A stretch of 35,118 nt of DNA from Lichenibacterium ramalinae (GTDB taxonomy: Bacteria; Pseudomonadota; Alphaproteobacteria; Rhizobiales; Beijerinckiaceae): assembly GCF_004137085.1 (NCBI RefSeq), contig NZ_QYBC01000034.1, positions 1 through 35,118 on the forward strand, given 5' to 3'. Below, one piece after another: positions 26,550 to 35,118 of the stretch. Position numbers and translations under genes: made by a program. Position 1 is the first letter of the stretch; every line of letters begins with the position of its first letter. The notes below the pieces were generated by a model. That model ran no database searches, had not been told where the DNA came from, and worked only from the letters and a program-made list of their open reading frames with translations.

Positions 26550-28046
26550 TCATTCGCGCCAGCGGACCTGCGTGAGGTCGTTGGACGGGATCGGCTCGTT
26601 GACCCAGAGCCCCTCCAGCTTGGCGTTCCAGACGCCGAGCTTCGGCAGCACGTAGAGATAGAGGGCGGGCACGTCCTCGGCCAGCATGCGCTGGGCGGTG
26701 CCGTAGAGCGCCAGCCGGGCGCCGGCGTCGGTGGTCCGCTCCGCTTCGGCGATCGTCCGGTCGAAGGCGGGGTTCCTGTAGCCGAAGTAATAGTCGGGCC
26801 GCGCGTAGATGCCGATGTCGAGCGGCTCGGCATGGGCCACGACCGTCATGTCGAAGTCGTGGTCCTTGAACACCTCCGCCACCCATTTGGCCGGGAACTC
26901 GGTCGGCACGATGGTCATGGTGACGCCGATGTCGGCGAACATGGCCTGCAGCACCTCCGCGGTATGGGCCGCATAGGGCATCTGCGGCACCTTGATGGTG
27001 AAGGACAGGCCATCGGCGTGGCCGGCCTCGGCCAGCAGGGCCTTGGCGCGCGCGGGATCGAAGGGCAGCACGCCGGTGAGGTCGATGTAGCCCGGGTCGT
27101 TCGGCGCGTAATGGCTGCCGATCGGCTGGCCGAGGCCGGACTGGGCGCCTTCGATCAGCGTGGCGCGGTCCACCGCCATCATCAGCGCCCGGCGGACGCG
27201 CGGGTCGTCGAAGGGCTTGCGGGCGTCGTTCATGCCCGCCACGACCTTGAGGTCCGTGCTGCCCACGACTGCGGCGAAGCGCGGGTCCGCCTTGAACGGG
27301 CCGAAGAGTTCGGGCGCCGACAGCTCGGGAAAGGCGTCGACGCCGCCCGACTGGAGCGCCGCGACCTGCGCCTGCGGGTCGCCGATGAAGCGGAACGTGA
27401 GCCGCGACAGCGGCGGGACCCGCGCGGCGTCCCAGTAGGACGGGTTGCGCTCCAGCACCACGCGGTCCCCCTTTGTCCAGGAGGCGAAGCGGAACGGGCC
27501 GGTGCCGACCGGCGTCACCCGGTCGGCGGCCGCCGAGGCCGGCGCCACCATGACGGAGGCCGGCCAGCCCAGCCAATAGAGGAGGTTGCCGGCGGGCTCC
27601 CGCAGCCGGACGACCAGCGTCGCGGCATCGGGCGTCTCGACGGCGTCGATCACCCCGAAGAACTGCTTCTGGGGGTTGGTCGAGGCCGCGCCGCGCGCGC
27701 GGTCGAGCGAGAACCTGGCGCTGGCGGAATCGAAAGGCTCGCCGTCGTGGAAGCGGACGCCGGTCTGCAGCGCGAACGTGTAGGTGCGCCCGTCGGGCGA
27801 GATGGTCCAGCTGCGGGCCAGCTGCGGCACGATCCTGCCGTCGCGGTCGATGCGCACGAGACCCTCGAACAGGTTCTGCCAGGTCACCTGGCCGATGGCG
27901 ACGGGCGCCGCCACCGTGGGGTCGAGGCCGGAGGGCTCGATCGACAGGCCGAGCACCACGTCGTCGCGCGCCTGGGCCGCGACGGCCCCCCAGGACAGGG
28001 CGGCCGCCAGGGCGAGCCCGCCCACGATTCCCTTGATCACCCTCAT
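26550..28046 (-). CDS. ABC transporter substrate-binding protein, family 5 (second importer)
   Basis: 498-residue periplasmic binding protein of the SBP_bac_5 family. The signal peptide MRVIKGIVGGLALAAALS..AQA is probably cut after residue 26. Family marks are SIEPSGLDPTVAA, NLFEGLVRIDRDGRIVPQLARSWTISPDGRTYTFALQTGVRFHDGEPFD, VGTGPFRFASWTKGDRVVLERNPSYWD, and DDPRVRRALMMAVDRATLI. It is only distantly similar to the SBP at 18145-19644, so the two importers probably take different ligands. It is the first gene of its operon. The upstream 254 bases are shared with the divergent DUF805 gene. Confidence 0.92.
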   Translation of the reverse strand: MRVIKGIVGGLALAAALSWGAVAAQARDDVVLGLSIEPSGLDPTVAAPVAIGQVTWQNLFEGLVRIDRDGRIVPQLARSWTISPDGRTYTFALQTGVRFHDGEPFDSASARFSLDRARGAASTNPQKQFFGVIDAVETPDAATLVVRLREPAGNLLYWLGWPASVMVAPASAAADRVTPVGTGPFRFASWTKGDRVVLERNPSYWDAARVPPLSRLTFRFIGDPQAQVAALQSGGVDAFPELSAPELFGPFKADPRFAAVVGSTDLKVVAGMNDARKPFDDPRVRRALMMAVDRATLIEGAQSGLGQPIGSHYAPNDPGYIDLTGVLPFDPARAKALLAEAGHADGLSFTIKVPQMPYAAHTAEVLQAMFADIGVTMTIVPTEFPAKWVAEVFKDHDFDMTVVAHAEPLDIGIYARPDYYFGYRNPAFDRTIAEAERTTDAGARLALYGTAQRMLAEDVPALYLYVLPKLGVWNAKLEGLWVNEPIPSNDLTQVRWRE

Positions 28047-28192
28047 GCCGCGACGGCCCCCGTCCCGCGCCTCCCCGGCCCGCCGACGGCGGCGCGGCCG
28101 CGGCGCCCTGGCATCATGGCGAGGCACGGCGCATCGAACAATGGCCTTGCCGCCTGGCGCGCCGGCCCGCACGAGCGGCCGATGTTGCACGG

Positions 28193-28222
28193 GCGTCCCA
28201 ATCTCATGCCGCAGCGTCCCAA
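28193..28222. promoter_or_regulatory. 9-bp direct repeat in the SBP2/DUF805 divergent region
   Basis: GCGTCCCAA occurs at 28193-28201 and again at 28214-28222, 21 bases apart, which is two helical turns. It may be a tandem regulator site for the divergent SBP2 operon or the DUF805 gene. No promoter hexamers near it are secure. Confidence 0.35.
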
Positions 28223-28300
28223 CTTCCGCAGTCGTGATTGACTCCCGGCCGCCGCACGGCTGACACACGGCCACCACTTTTGCCCCATCGAGCGACAACC

Positions 28301-28732
28301 ATGAAGAAACTGTTCTTCCCCACTGCCAATCGCATCACCCGCAAACAGTTCTGGATGGCCCAGGTCGGCTATCTCGTGGTGTCGATGGTGACGGCGCTCG
28401 TCTTCATGCTTCTCGGCCGGATCATCCCCAACCAGGCGACAGAAGCGGGGGAATATTCGGTGAACGGGTTCGCCGCCATCCCCTTCGCCATCATCGGGTT
28501 CGGCGTATCGCTGACGATGTTCATCTCCGGGATCCTCGTCGGCATCAAGCGGTTCCACGACCGCGACAAGGGCGGCGGCTGGCTGTTCATCATCCTGATC
28601 CCGATCGTCGGCCAGATCTGGCTCCTCGTCGAATTGGGCTTCCTCGCCGGCACGCAGGGCCAGAACCGCTTCGGCCCCGACCCGCGCTCCGCCCTGCAGG
28701 CCGCGTCCGGCAGCTTCTCGGTCGCGCGCTGA
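28301..28732 (+). CDS. DUF805 family membrane protein
   Basis: 143-residue inner-membrane protein of the DUF805 family. The N-terminal mark is NRITRKQFWMAQVGYL. Three to four membrane helices follow, with the conserved GILVGIKRFHDRDKGGGWLFI loop, and the end is LGFLAGTQGQNRFGPDPR. The function of the family is unknown. I chose the ATG at 28301, since the conserved region starts within 10 residues. The longer frame from 28238 adds an Arg/Pro-rich stretch. It is divergent from the second importer operon. Confidence 0.9.
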   Translation: MKKLFFPTANRITRKQFWMAQVGYLVVSMVTALVFMLLGRIIPNQATEAGEYSVNGFAAIPFAIIGFGVSLTMFISGILVGIKRFHDRDKGGGWLFIILIPIVGQIWLLVELGFLAGTQGQNRFGPDPRSALQAASGSFSVAR

Positions 28733-28806
28733 CGCCGCTCCGCCGCTGAAGCGCGGCCGTTCCGCCACGCCATACCGGTTTCGAGCCCGCCGGGCTCGCC
28801 CACGAC

Positions 28807-28840
28807 CAGAGGGTTTCGGGCCTCCGCCACGAAACCTCTG
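28807..28840. other. Imperfect stem-loop in the leader of the small exported protein
   Basis: CAGAGGGTTTCG (28807-28818) pairs with CGAAACCTCTG (28830-28840), with one bulged G and an 11-nt loop. It lies between the DUF805 stop and the next start. It may end the first transcript or form an mRNA leader structure. No T tract is present. Confidence 0.35.
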
Positions 28841-28912
28841 CCACGCCGGACGCTGCCCGCCCCGGGCGCGCGCCGCACCCGTCCCATCGCGGACACACTT
28901 CGAGGACTCGTC

Positions 28913-29242
28913 ATGATCTCCCGTCTCGCCCGCCTCGGCTTCGGCCTCGCCGCCCTCGTGGCCTTCGCCGTGCCGGCCTCCGCCGCCAACCGCCACGTCG
29001 ACATCGTCAACAGTTCCGGCAAGGTCCTGAAGCACTTCTACGCTTCGACGGTCGGCACGGATTCGTGGGAGGAGGACATCCTCGGCCGCGACACGCTCGA
29101 AAACGGCGAAACCTTCGACGCCAACATCGACGACGGCACGGGTGCCTGCAAATACGACTTCAAGGGCGTGTTCGCCGATGGGTCGTCGCGGGTGCGCAAC
29201 AACGTCGACGTCTGCTCGATCTCGACCTTCACCTACCGGTGA
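28913..29242 (+). CDS. Small exported protein with conserved cysteine pair
   Basis: 109-residue protein with a clear signal peptide, cut after PASA (about residue 24). The 85-residue mature part follows a pattern I know from many alphaproteobacterial periplasmic proteins of unknown function: VNSSGKVLKHFYAS, W-EEDILGRDTLENGETF, GACKYDFKGVFADGS, VDVCSISTFTY. The two cysteines probably form a disulfide. Such proteins are sometimes labelled argininosuccinate lyase in databases, which is plainly wrong for this size and sequence. GAGGA is 6 nt before the ATG. No linked pathway is visible. Confidence 0.8.
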   Translation: MISRLARLGFGLAALVAFAVPASAANRHVDIVNSSGKVLKHFYASTVGTDSWEEDILGRDTLENGETFDANIDDGTGACKYDFKGVFADGSSRVRNNVDVCSISTFTYR

Positions 29243-29285
29243 CGGACGGCGGCGGGCGCCGCGCCCGGCCGACCTGAGCCGGCGT

Positions 29286-29323
29286 CCCCGGGAAGCGGTC
29301 CATCGCTCTCCGGGGCCTTTCGT
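29286..29323 (+). terminator. Terminator-like hairpin after the small exported protein
   Basis: CCCCGG (29286-29291) with CCGGGG (29310-29315), extended inside by AGCG/CGCT, and followed by CCTTTCG. It lies 44 bases after the stop codon. Confidence 0.45.
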
Positions 29324-29439
29324 CATCCCGGCGGCCGTCAGGCTCGCGATGGCGAGAGGGCGTGCGTCAGGCTGTTGCCGACCCGCGCTGGACGGGGGCG
29401 AGCCCACCGCTTCCACCCCGATGCCGCCCAGAGGCGACG

Positions 29440-29781
29440 ATGCGCAAACCGGCCACCACGCTCGCCCTGACGCTTCTGGCGGTCGCCACCGCCGTGGCGC
29501 TGCTGCCCTTCGCGGTCGCGCTGGTGAGCGGCGGCCTGGCCGCCGCCCTCGGGTGCCGGCTCGACGAGGGTTCGCCCCATCCCTGCTTGTTTCGGGGCGA
29601 CGACATCGGCGGCAGCCTCTACACGGCCGCGGTCCTCGGGACGTGGCTGAGCCTGCCCGCCCTGCCCGTGCTGCTGGTCGCCGGGGTGCTGTGGGTCGTC
29701 GTCGCCGTGCTGGCACGCCGATCCTCGGCCCGCAGATCCCGCGCCGCCGATGCCGCGCAGCCGCGGCGCCGCCCGGGCTGA
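29440..29781 (+). CDS. Small membrane protein of unknown function
   Basis: 113-residue protein that I do not recognise. It has two membrane helices (about 8-30 and 61-87). The loop between them has two cysteines and charged residues (GCRLDEGSPHPCLFRGDDIGGSLYT) and should face the periplasm. The C-terminus is basic (ARRSSARRSR). The ATG at 29440 has GAGG about 6 nt upstream. A longer frame from 29362 is less likely, as it adds a Pro-rich stretch. The loop-and-tail plan is common in small conserved proteobacterial proteins without assigned role. Confidence 0.65.
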   Translation: MRKPATTLALTLLAVATAVALLPFAVALVSGGLAAALGCRLDEGSPHPCLFRGDDIGGSLYTAAVLGTWLSLPALPVLLVAGVLWVVVAVLARRSSARRSRAADAAQPRRRPG

Positions 29782-29788
29782 GCGCGCC

Positions 29789-30373
29789 TCAGCCGGGCGG
29801 ACGGCGCGGTCGGGCCGCCCGCAGGTGCGCGGCGAGGCTCGGCACGGCCGGCGTCGCGATGTCGGCGATGCGCCAGCCGGCGGGGGTCGACACCAGACGG
29901 TAGGCGACGGTCTGCGGGGTGCCGCCGAGGGTGAAGCGCACGGTGGCGGCCACCGCCGGGGCCGGCCCCGGCGCGGCGGCGATGCGGATGTCGCGCAGGC
30001 CGGAATCGTCCTGGCAGGCGCAGACCGGGTCCCAATCCACCGCGCCCACGCCCTGCCCGGCCGCCGCGGCCGCACGGTCCCGCCGCCACAGCGCGAGCAG
30101 CGGCGGCGCCAGCCAGGCTTCGGGCCGGGCCAGCAACGGGGGATCGCGCGCGGGCGGCAGCGGATAGAGGGCGTAGAGCCGCCGCAGCAGCGCCAGCGGC
30201 GGCGGCGGCGGCGGCGGCGGCGCTTCCGCGGCCACGGCCGGCGCCGCGACCGCGAGACACCCGGCGACCAGCCACCCGGCGATCTCCCACCCGGTGATCT
30301 CCCACCCGGTGACCTGCCGCGTCCCGCCCGCTATGGCGCCCTCCGGCGGCGGCGGCGCGGGCGCGCCCGTCAC
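29789..30373 (-). CDS. Exported DUF3828-like protein
   Basis: 194-residue protein with a hydrophobic signal segment (AGWLVAGCLAVAAPAVAA) after an unusual leader that repeats TGWEI. Eight successive prolines follow. The C-terminal 100 residues (VDWDPVCACQDDSGLRDIRI, then TVRFTLGGTPQTVAYRLVSTPAGWRIADI) resemble the DUF3828 fold, with a CxC pair. The function is unknown, with an envelope location likely. The GTG start at 30373 overlaps the AIM24 stop (GTGA). Another GTG at the TGWEI repeat would give a more normal signal peptide. Confidence 0.65.
   Translation of the reverse strand: MTGAPAPPPPEGAIAGGTRQVTGWEITGWEIAGWLVAGCLAVAAPAVAAEAPPPPPPPPLALLRRLYALYPLPPARDPPLLARPEAWLAPPLLALWRRDRAAAAAGQGVGAVDWDPVCACQDDSGLRDIRIAAAPGPAPAVAATVRFTLGGTPQTVAYRLVSTPAGWRIADIATPAVPSLAAHLRAARPRRPPG
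30198..30221. repeat. (GGC)8 microsatellite coding polyproline
   Basis: Eight GGC triplets on the plus strand encode a run of eight prolines just after the signal segment of the DUF3828-like protein. Changes in copy number keep the frame. Confidence 0.85.
30266..30310. repeat. 15-bp tandem repeat in the signal region of the DUF3828-like gene
   Basis: Three units of GATCTCCCACCCGGT: one diverged (30266-30280), one with a single change (30281-30295) and one exact (30296-30310). They encode repeated TGWEI in the N-terminus of the exported protein. Confidence 0.8.
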
Positions 30374-31143
30374 GCGTCGCGGCTGCCCTTCGAGCCCCCG
30401 AACATGGCGCCGAGGACGCTGCCCACGACGCCGGCGGCGATGCCGCCGCCGACGGACGTCTTCTCGCGCCCGGAAGCCGGGAGGTGGCGCCCGATCTCCT
30501 CGGCGAGGTTGAGGATGGGCATGCTCTGCAGCACGACGTGGCCGGGCCCCGTCACGGTCGCCAGGAACAGGCCCTCGCCGCCGAACAGGATGTTCTTGAT
30601 GCCGGGAACGAGCTGGATGTCGAAGGTGATGCTGGGGTCCATGATGCCGACATGGCCGGCGTGGACCAGGAGGCGCTGGCCCTCGGCGAGGTCGCGCTCC
30701 ACGACCTCGCCGGAGATGTCGAGCCACACGAGGCCGGGCCCGGTCACGCGCTGCAGGAGGAACCCTTCGCCGCCGAAGACGCCCGCCCCGAGCCGCTTCT
30801 GCCAGGCGACCGCCAGCGTCACGGAGTTCTCGGCGCAGAGGAAGCTTTCCTTGCGGCAGACCAGCGACTCGTCGGGGCCGAGATCGTAGGGCATGATGGT
30901 GCCGGGAAAGCGCGGCGCGAAGGCGACGCGCCCGGCGCCGTTGGCGGTGAACTGGGTGAGGAAGAGGCTGCCGCCCGAGAAGCTGCGCTTCAGGCCGGAC
31001 AGGAAGCCCCCGCCCATGTTGGTGCTCATGGCGACGGTGTCGTCCATCCAGCACATGCAGTTCGTCTGGCTGTAGACCGTCTCGCCGGGCTCCAGCTCGA
31101 TCTCGACCGTCTGCATGACGGTGCCGGAAATGTCGTAGCGCAT
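30370..31143 (-). CDS. AIM24/TIGR00266-family protein
   Basis: 257-residue protein of the AIM24 (TIGR00266-like) beta-barrel family. The start MRYDISGTVMQTVEIELEPGETVYSQTNCMCWMDDTVAMSTNMGGG is typical, as are GGSLFLTQFTANGAGRVAFAPRFPG, GGEGFLLQRVTGPGLVWLDISGEVV and LFGGEGLFLATVTGPGHVVLQSMP. A glycine-rich tail (GGGIAAGVVGSVLGAMFGG) may touch the membrane. The bacterial role is unclear. The mitochondrial namesake supports inner-membrane organisation. I chose the ATG at 31143. The longer frame to 31374 codes an Arg-rich non-family leader. It is the first gene of a pair with the DUF3828-like protein. Confidence 0.88.
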   Translation of the reverse strand: MRYDISGTVMQTVEIELEPGETVYSQTNCMCWMDDTVAMSTNMGGGFLSGLKRSFSGGSLFLTQFTANGAGRVAFAPRFPGTIMPYDLGPDESLVCRKESFLCAENSVTLAVAWQKRLGAGVFGGEGFLLQRVTGPGLVWLDISGEVVERDLAEGQRLLVHAGHVGIMDPSITFDIQLVPGIKNILFGGEGLFLATVTGPGHVVLQSMPILNLAEEIGRHLPASGREKTSVGGGIAAGVVGSVLGAMFGGSKGSRDA

Positions 31144-31495
31144 CGTGCCCCTGTTTCTTCCCCCGCGGCGGCCGACGACGCGATGGTCCGCCGCCCGCGA
31201 GGGCCGTGACGGCCGGCGACGATCCCCGGTCCTTGCGGCACCCTGGCACAGGGGCCGGGCGCCCGACATGCCTGCGCGTCCCAGCTTCTTGTTCGGGCGT
31301 CCCGACCGGCCGCGAACGGCGCGGCACGACATTTGCGGGTCGCCGCCGGGGTGGCAGGATGCGTCTCGCGGCACGCCGCCGGGCGCCTGTCATGCGCCCG
31401 CCACGCAGCCGCCATACGGAACCGCTTTCGGCCGAATGCGATATTGCTGCAGTGCAACATGGCCGTTATGGTGCCGGTGACAGGGGACACGGGAC
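31144..31495. other. 352-base divergent intergenic region
   Basis: The space between the AIM24 gene and the small conserved gene at 31496 holds no convincing gene. It contains, near its right end, the dyad described at 31444-31457. A weak possible promoter for the rightward gene has TTGCTG (31444) and TTATGG (31466) at 16-base spacing. Confidence 0.4.
31444..31457. promoter_or_regulatory. PhaR-like CTGC-N3-GCA site
   Basis: TTGCTGCAGTGCAA contains CTGC-AGT-GCAA. The alphaproteobacterial PhaR regulator of polyhydroxyalkanoate granule genes binds CTGC-N3-GCAG, so seven of eight specified bases fit. It lies 39 bases before the start of the small protein gene and overlaps its weak -35. The match is short, so this is only a candidate. 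Confidence 0.3.
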
Positions 31496-31801
31496 ATGAG
31501 CGAAGTCTGGAACACGAAATACGGCCCGCGCCGGGTCCGGCACGACCCGCCGGTCATCGCCGAAGCCATCGCGGCCGCCCAGGGCCTGTCGGACGAACCC
31601 GCCGAGCAGGCCGAGATCGCGGCGTCGCTGATGGGCGTCTCGGTCGAGGAGGCGCTCGCCGAGATCAAGAAGGCGTCGACGCGGCGCAAGCCCATCACGC
31701 TGACCTCCACGGACCGCAAGGGCATGGCCCGGGCCGTCGTGGTGGAGCGGCGCCCGAGCCGCACCCTGGTCATGAACCGGGCCGGCGTGCAGCGCCCCTG
31801 A
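31496..31801 (+). CDS. Small conserved protein of unknown function
   Basis: 101-residue soluble protein without signal or membrane helix. It begins MSEVWNTKYGPRRVRHDPP, then has a helical acidic middle (VIAEAIAAAQGLSDEPAEQAEIAASLMGVSVEEALAEIKKA) and a basic C-terminus (RRKPITLTSTDRKGMARAVVVERRPSRTL). The pattern looks like a conserved alphaproteobacterial protein, but I cannot name a family. The middle could be a small helical bundle and the tail a nucleic-acid or polymer binder. It precedes rpsO by 213 bases on the same strand. GGGGAC lies before the ATG. Confidence 0.7.
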   Translation: MSEVWNTKYGPRRVRHDPPVIAEAIAAAQGLSDEPAEQAEIAASLMGVSVEEALAEIKKASTRRKPITLTSTDRKGMARAVVVERRPSRTLVMNRAGVQRP

Positions 31802-31883
31802 GGCTCCAGCGGCCCTGCACGGCCCCGGCCCCGCCCAGCGGGGCTCTGCACCGAAAAGCGCTGGCGCTCCATCGCCGGTCGTG

Positions 31884-31889
31884 TATAAG
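31884..31889 (+). promoter_or_regulatory. Possible rpsO promoter -10
   Basis: TATAAG stands 125 bases upstream of the rpsO start in an otherwise GC-rich leader. The -35 at the right distance (CTGGCG) is poor, so this is a moderate candidate only. Confidence 0.4.
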
Positions 31890-32014
31890 AGCGATCGCGT
31901 CCGCCACCCCTTCCAGGGGCGATGCGGCTTTGCTGGACGACATCCCGGCAGCGCGCAGGGCGGCGCATCTCGGCCAAGACCGGCCGAATCCCTCCACGAC
32001 CGAAAGGACTCACG

Positions 32015-32284
32015 ATGTCGATCACGGCAGAGCGCAAGACCGCGCTGATGCAGGAACACGCCACCAAGGCCGGCGACACGGGTTCGCCCGAGGTGCAGGT
32101 GGCGATCCTGACGGAACGCATCACCAACCTGACCGAGCACTTCAAGACCCACAAAAAGGACAACCACTCGCGTCGTGGTCTCCTGAAGCTCGTGTCCACC
32201 CGCCGCTCCCTCCTCGACTACGTCAAGGACAGGGACCCGGCCCGCTATCGCGCCATCATCGAGCGCCTCGGCATCCGCCGCTGA
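32015..32284 (+). CDS. rpsO: 30S ribosomal protein S15
   Basis: 89-residue ribosomal protein S15, the usual length. It is recognised throughout: [74 protein letters not shown]. It binds 16S rRNA at the central three-way junction (helices 20-22) and helps start assembly of the platform of the small subunit. The next gene is pnp, as in most bacteria, 280 bases on. I chose the ATG at 32015, with AAAGGA upstream. In E. coli S15 represses its own translation. Such a leader structure is not evident here. Confidence 0.98.
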   Translation: MSITAERKTALMQEHATKAGDTGSPEVQVAILTERITNLTEHFKTHKKDNHSRRGLLKLVSTRRSLLDYVKDRDPARYRAIIERLGIRR

Positions 32285-32340
32285 ACCACAACGGTCCGCG
32301 CCTTGCCCCCGGGCCGGCGCGGTCCATCTGATCACGGGAC

Positions 32341-32371
32341 GCGCGGGGGCGGCATGGGGCCGCCACCGCGC
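32341..32371 (+). other. Strong stem-loop in the rpsO-pnp intergenic region
   Basis: GCGCGG-G-GGCGGC (32341-32353), 5-nt loop ATGGG, GCCGCC-A-CCGCGC (32359-32371): 12 paired bases with one G-A mismatch. In enterobacteria the pnp leader folds into an RNase III-cut stem by which PNPase controls its own message. This hairpin has the right place for that, or for partial rpsO termination (no T tract). A smaller hairpin, CCGCGCC/GGCGCGG, is at 32296-32322. Confidence 0.6.
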
Positions 32372-32564
32372 CAGACCGGCGAGCGTGGTCATGGCAGGAT
32401 CGCCAGGGGTTGCCGCGATGCCGGACCCGTCGCTTCCCGCACCGGCGGGCGCGGCGGTCCGGACTCCACCGGACGATGCGCCAGGGCGCCCCGTCCGGAC
32501 GTCGAGGCCAGCCTCTCGCCGTCTTGCTCATGGCCGACACATCGGCTCGCCATGAAAGACGCAC

Positions 32565-34700
<2,136 letters not shown>

Positions 34701-34726
34701 CGGCCCGCTCCTGGCCCAATCTCGCG

Positions 34727-34757
34727 CGCCGCGGTCCGAAAGGGCCGCGGCGTTTCG
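34727..34757 (+). terminator. Rho-independent terminator of pnp
   Basis: CGCCGCGGTCC (34727-34737), GAAA tetraloop, GGGCCGCGGCG (34742-34752), with one G-T pair, followed by TTTCG. It stands 26 bases after the pnp stop. Confidence 0.75.
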
Positions 34758-34836
34758 CGTTGCCCCCCGCATGCCCGTCTGACGGCCCTGTCCCTGTCCC
34801 CTGCCTGGTGGGAGTAGCCGGCCCGTCGTGCGCTGC

Positions 34837-34891
34837 CCTTCTCCCGCTTGGCGGGAGAAGGTGGCCCCGCGCAGCGGGGTCGGATGAGGGG
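34837..34891. repeat. Third copy of the dispersed palindromic repeat
   Basis: CCTTCTCCCGC (34837-34847), TTG, GCGGGAGAAGG (34851-34861), then CCCCGC/GCGGGG (34865-34879) and CGGATGAGGGG (34881-34891). The same blocks, in the same order, form the pair at 17997-18125. It lies in the gene-free end of the window (34701-35118). Confidence 0.85.
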
Positions 34892-35007
34892 ACGGGGCAG
34901 CCGGGGGAGAGTCCCGTGATTCCCGCGGGCCCTGGCCGCCGACTCCGGCCCGCCCGCGGCGACTCCGAACGCTGCCGCTGATTCTTGCACTTTTGTGAAA
35001 TTCGGCG

Positions 35008-35037
35008 TTGACGGGCTTGGTTGGTGGGTTCTATAAA
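35008..35037 (+). promoter_or_regulatory. Strong promoter, probably of an rRNA operon
   Basis: TTGACG (35008-35013), 18 bases, TATAAA (35032-35037), five of six matches at each hexamer. An AT-rich, UP-like patch (34981-35003) lies upstream and a GC-rich leader (CTCATCGACGGCGGCGC) downstream. No protein start follows before the window ends. The shape resembles alphaproteobacterial rrn promoters, so a 16S gene may begin a few hundred bases beyond 35118. Confidence 0.6.
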
Positions 35038-35118
35038 CCGCTCATCGACGGCGGCGCTGCTGAGGCGGCCCGCGGGTTTCGACGCTTCCGAGCTTCGGTT
35101 TGGTGGTCATCGCCCGGC

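Noticed and set aside
28190-28225. Sigma-54 promoter on the minus strand (TGGGAC...TGC)
   Set aside because: The GG and GC doublets are 9 rather than 10 bases apart in both possible copies, and no enhancer-binding regulator is near.
28913-29242. Argininosuccinate lyase label often given to similar small proteins
   Set aside because: The protein has 109 residues, a signal peptide and no lyase motif.

Overview
The window is 35 kb of very GC-rich, densely packed chromosome from an alphaproteobacterium, most likely Hyphomicrobiales (Rhizobiales). The reasons are the rpsO-pnp pair, the qorB/HxlR divergent pair, large dipeptide/oligopeptide-type ABC operons, the abundance of GTG starts and 4-nt ATGA/GTGA overlaps, and a dispersed palindrome of the CCTTCTCCCGC/GCGGGAGAAGG type often seen in that order. 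The genus cannot be told from the sequence alone. No insertion sequence, prophage, CRISPR array, tRNA or complete rRNA gene is visible.

Region 1 (1-8.8 kb) holds small regulator-target modules. They are an EamA-type transporter, a DUF4260 membrane protein divergent from a LysR regulator, a small PAS protein, a GAF / degenerate-GGDEF / EAL protein (probably a c-di-GMP phosphodiesterase), an HxlR regulator divergent from quinone oxidoreductase qorB, and a TetR regulator divergent from an SDR-YciI gene pair. Three of the four divergent regulator promoters visible here carry good inverted repeats.

Region 2 (8.8-12.65 kb) has an exported glycosidase-like protein and a GT14-type glycosyltransferase in one transcription unit, divergent from an aldo/keto reductase.

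Region 3 (12.7-28.05 kb, all minus strand) is the core of the window: two complete peptide-type ABC importers in series. The upstream one (28046 to 22634) is ordered SBP-permease-permease-ATPase-ATPase. The downstream one (22475 to 12700) starts with a GntR/FadR-type regulator and runs ATPase-ATPase-SBP-permease-permease. It continues into a small overlapping ORF, a gamma-glutamyltransferase without a signal peptide, and an unusual single ORF that joins a GNAT acetyltransferase to an acetamidase/formamidase. Tight overlaps suggest co-expression. The likely theme is import of a gamma-glutamyl or amide compound, followed by cytoplasmic removal of the glutamyl group and hydrolysis of the amide. 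In both operons a strong stem-loop lies exactly between the SBP gene and the first permease gene.

Region 4 (28.3-31.8 kb) contains small envelope or unknown proteins: DUF805, a small exported two-cysteine protein, a two-TM protein, a DUF3828-like exported protein coupled to an AIM24-family protein, and a conserved small protein.

Region 5 (32.0-35.1 kb) is housekeeping: rpsO, a strong intergenic hairpin, pnp with its terminator, another copy of the dispersed palindrome, and at the very end a near-consensus strong promoter that looks like an rRNA operon promoter whose genes lie beyond the window.
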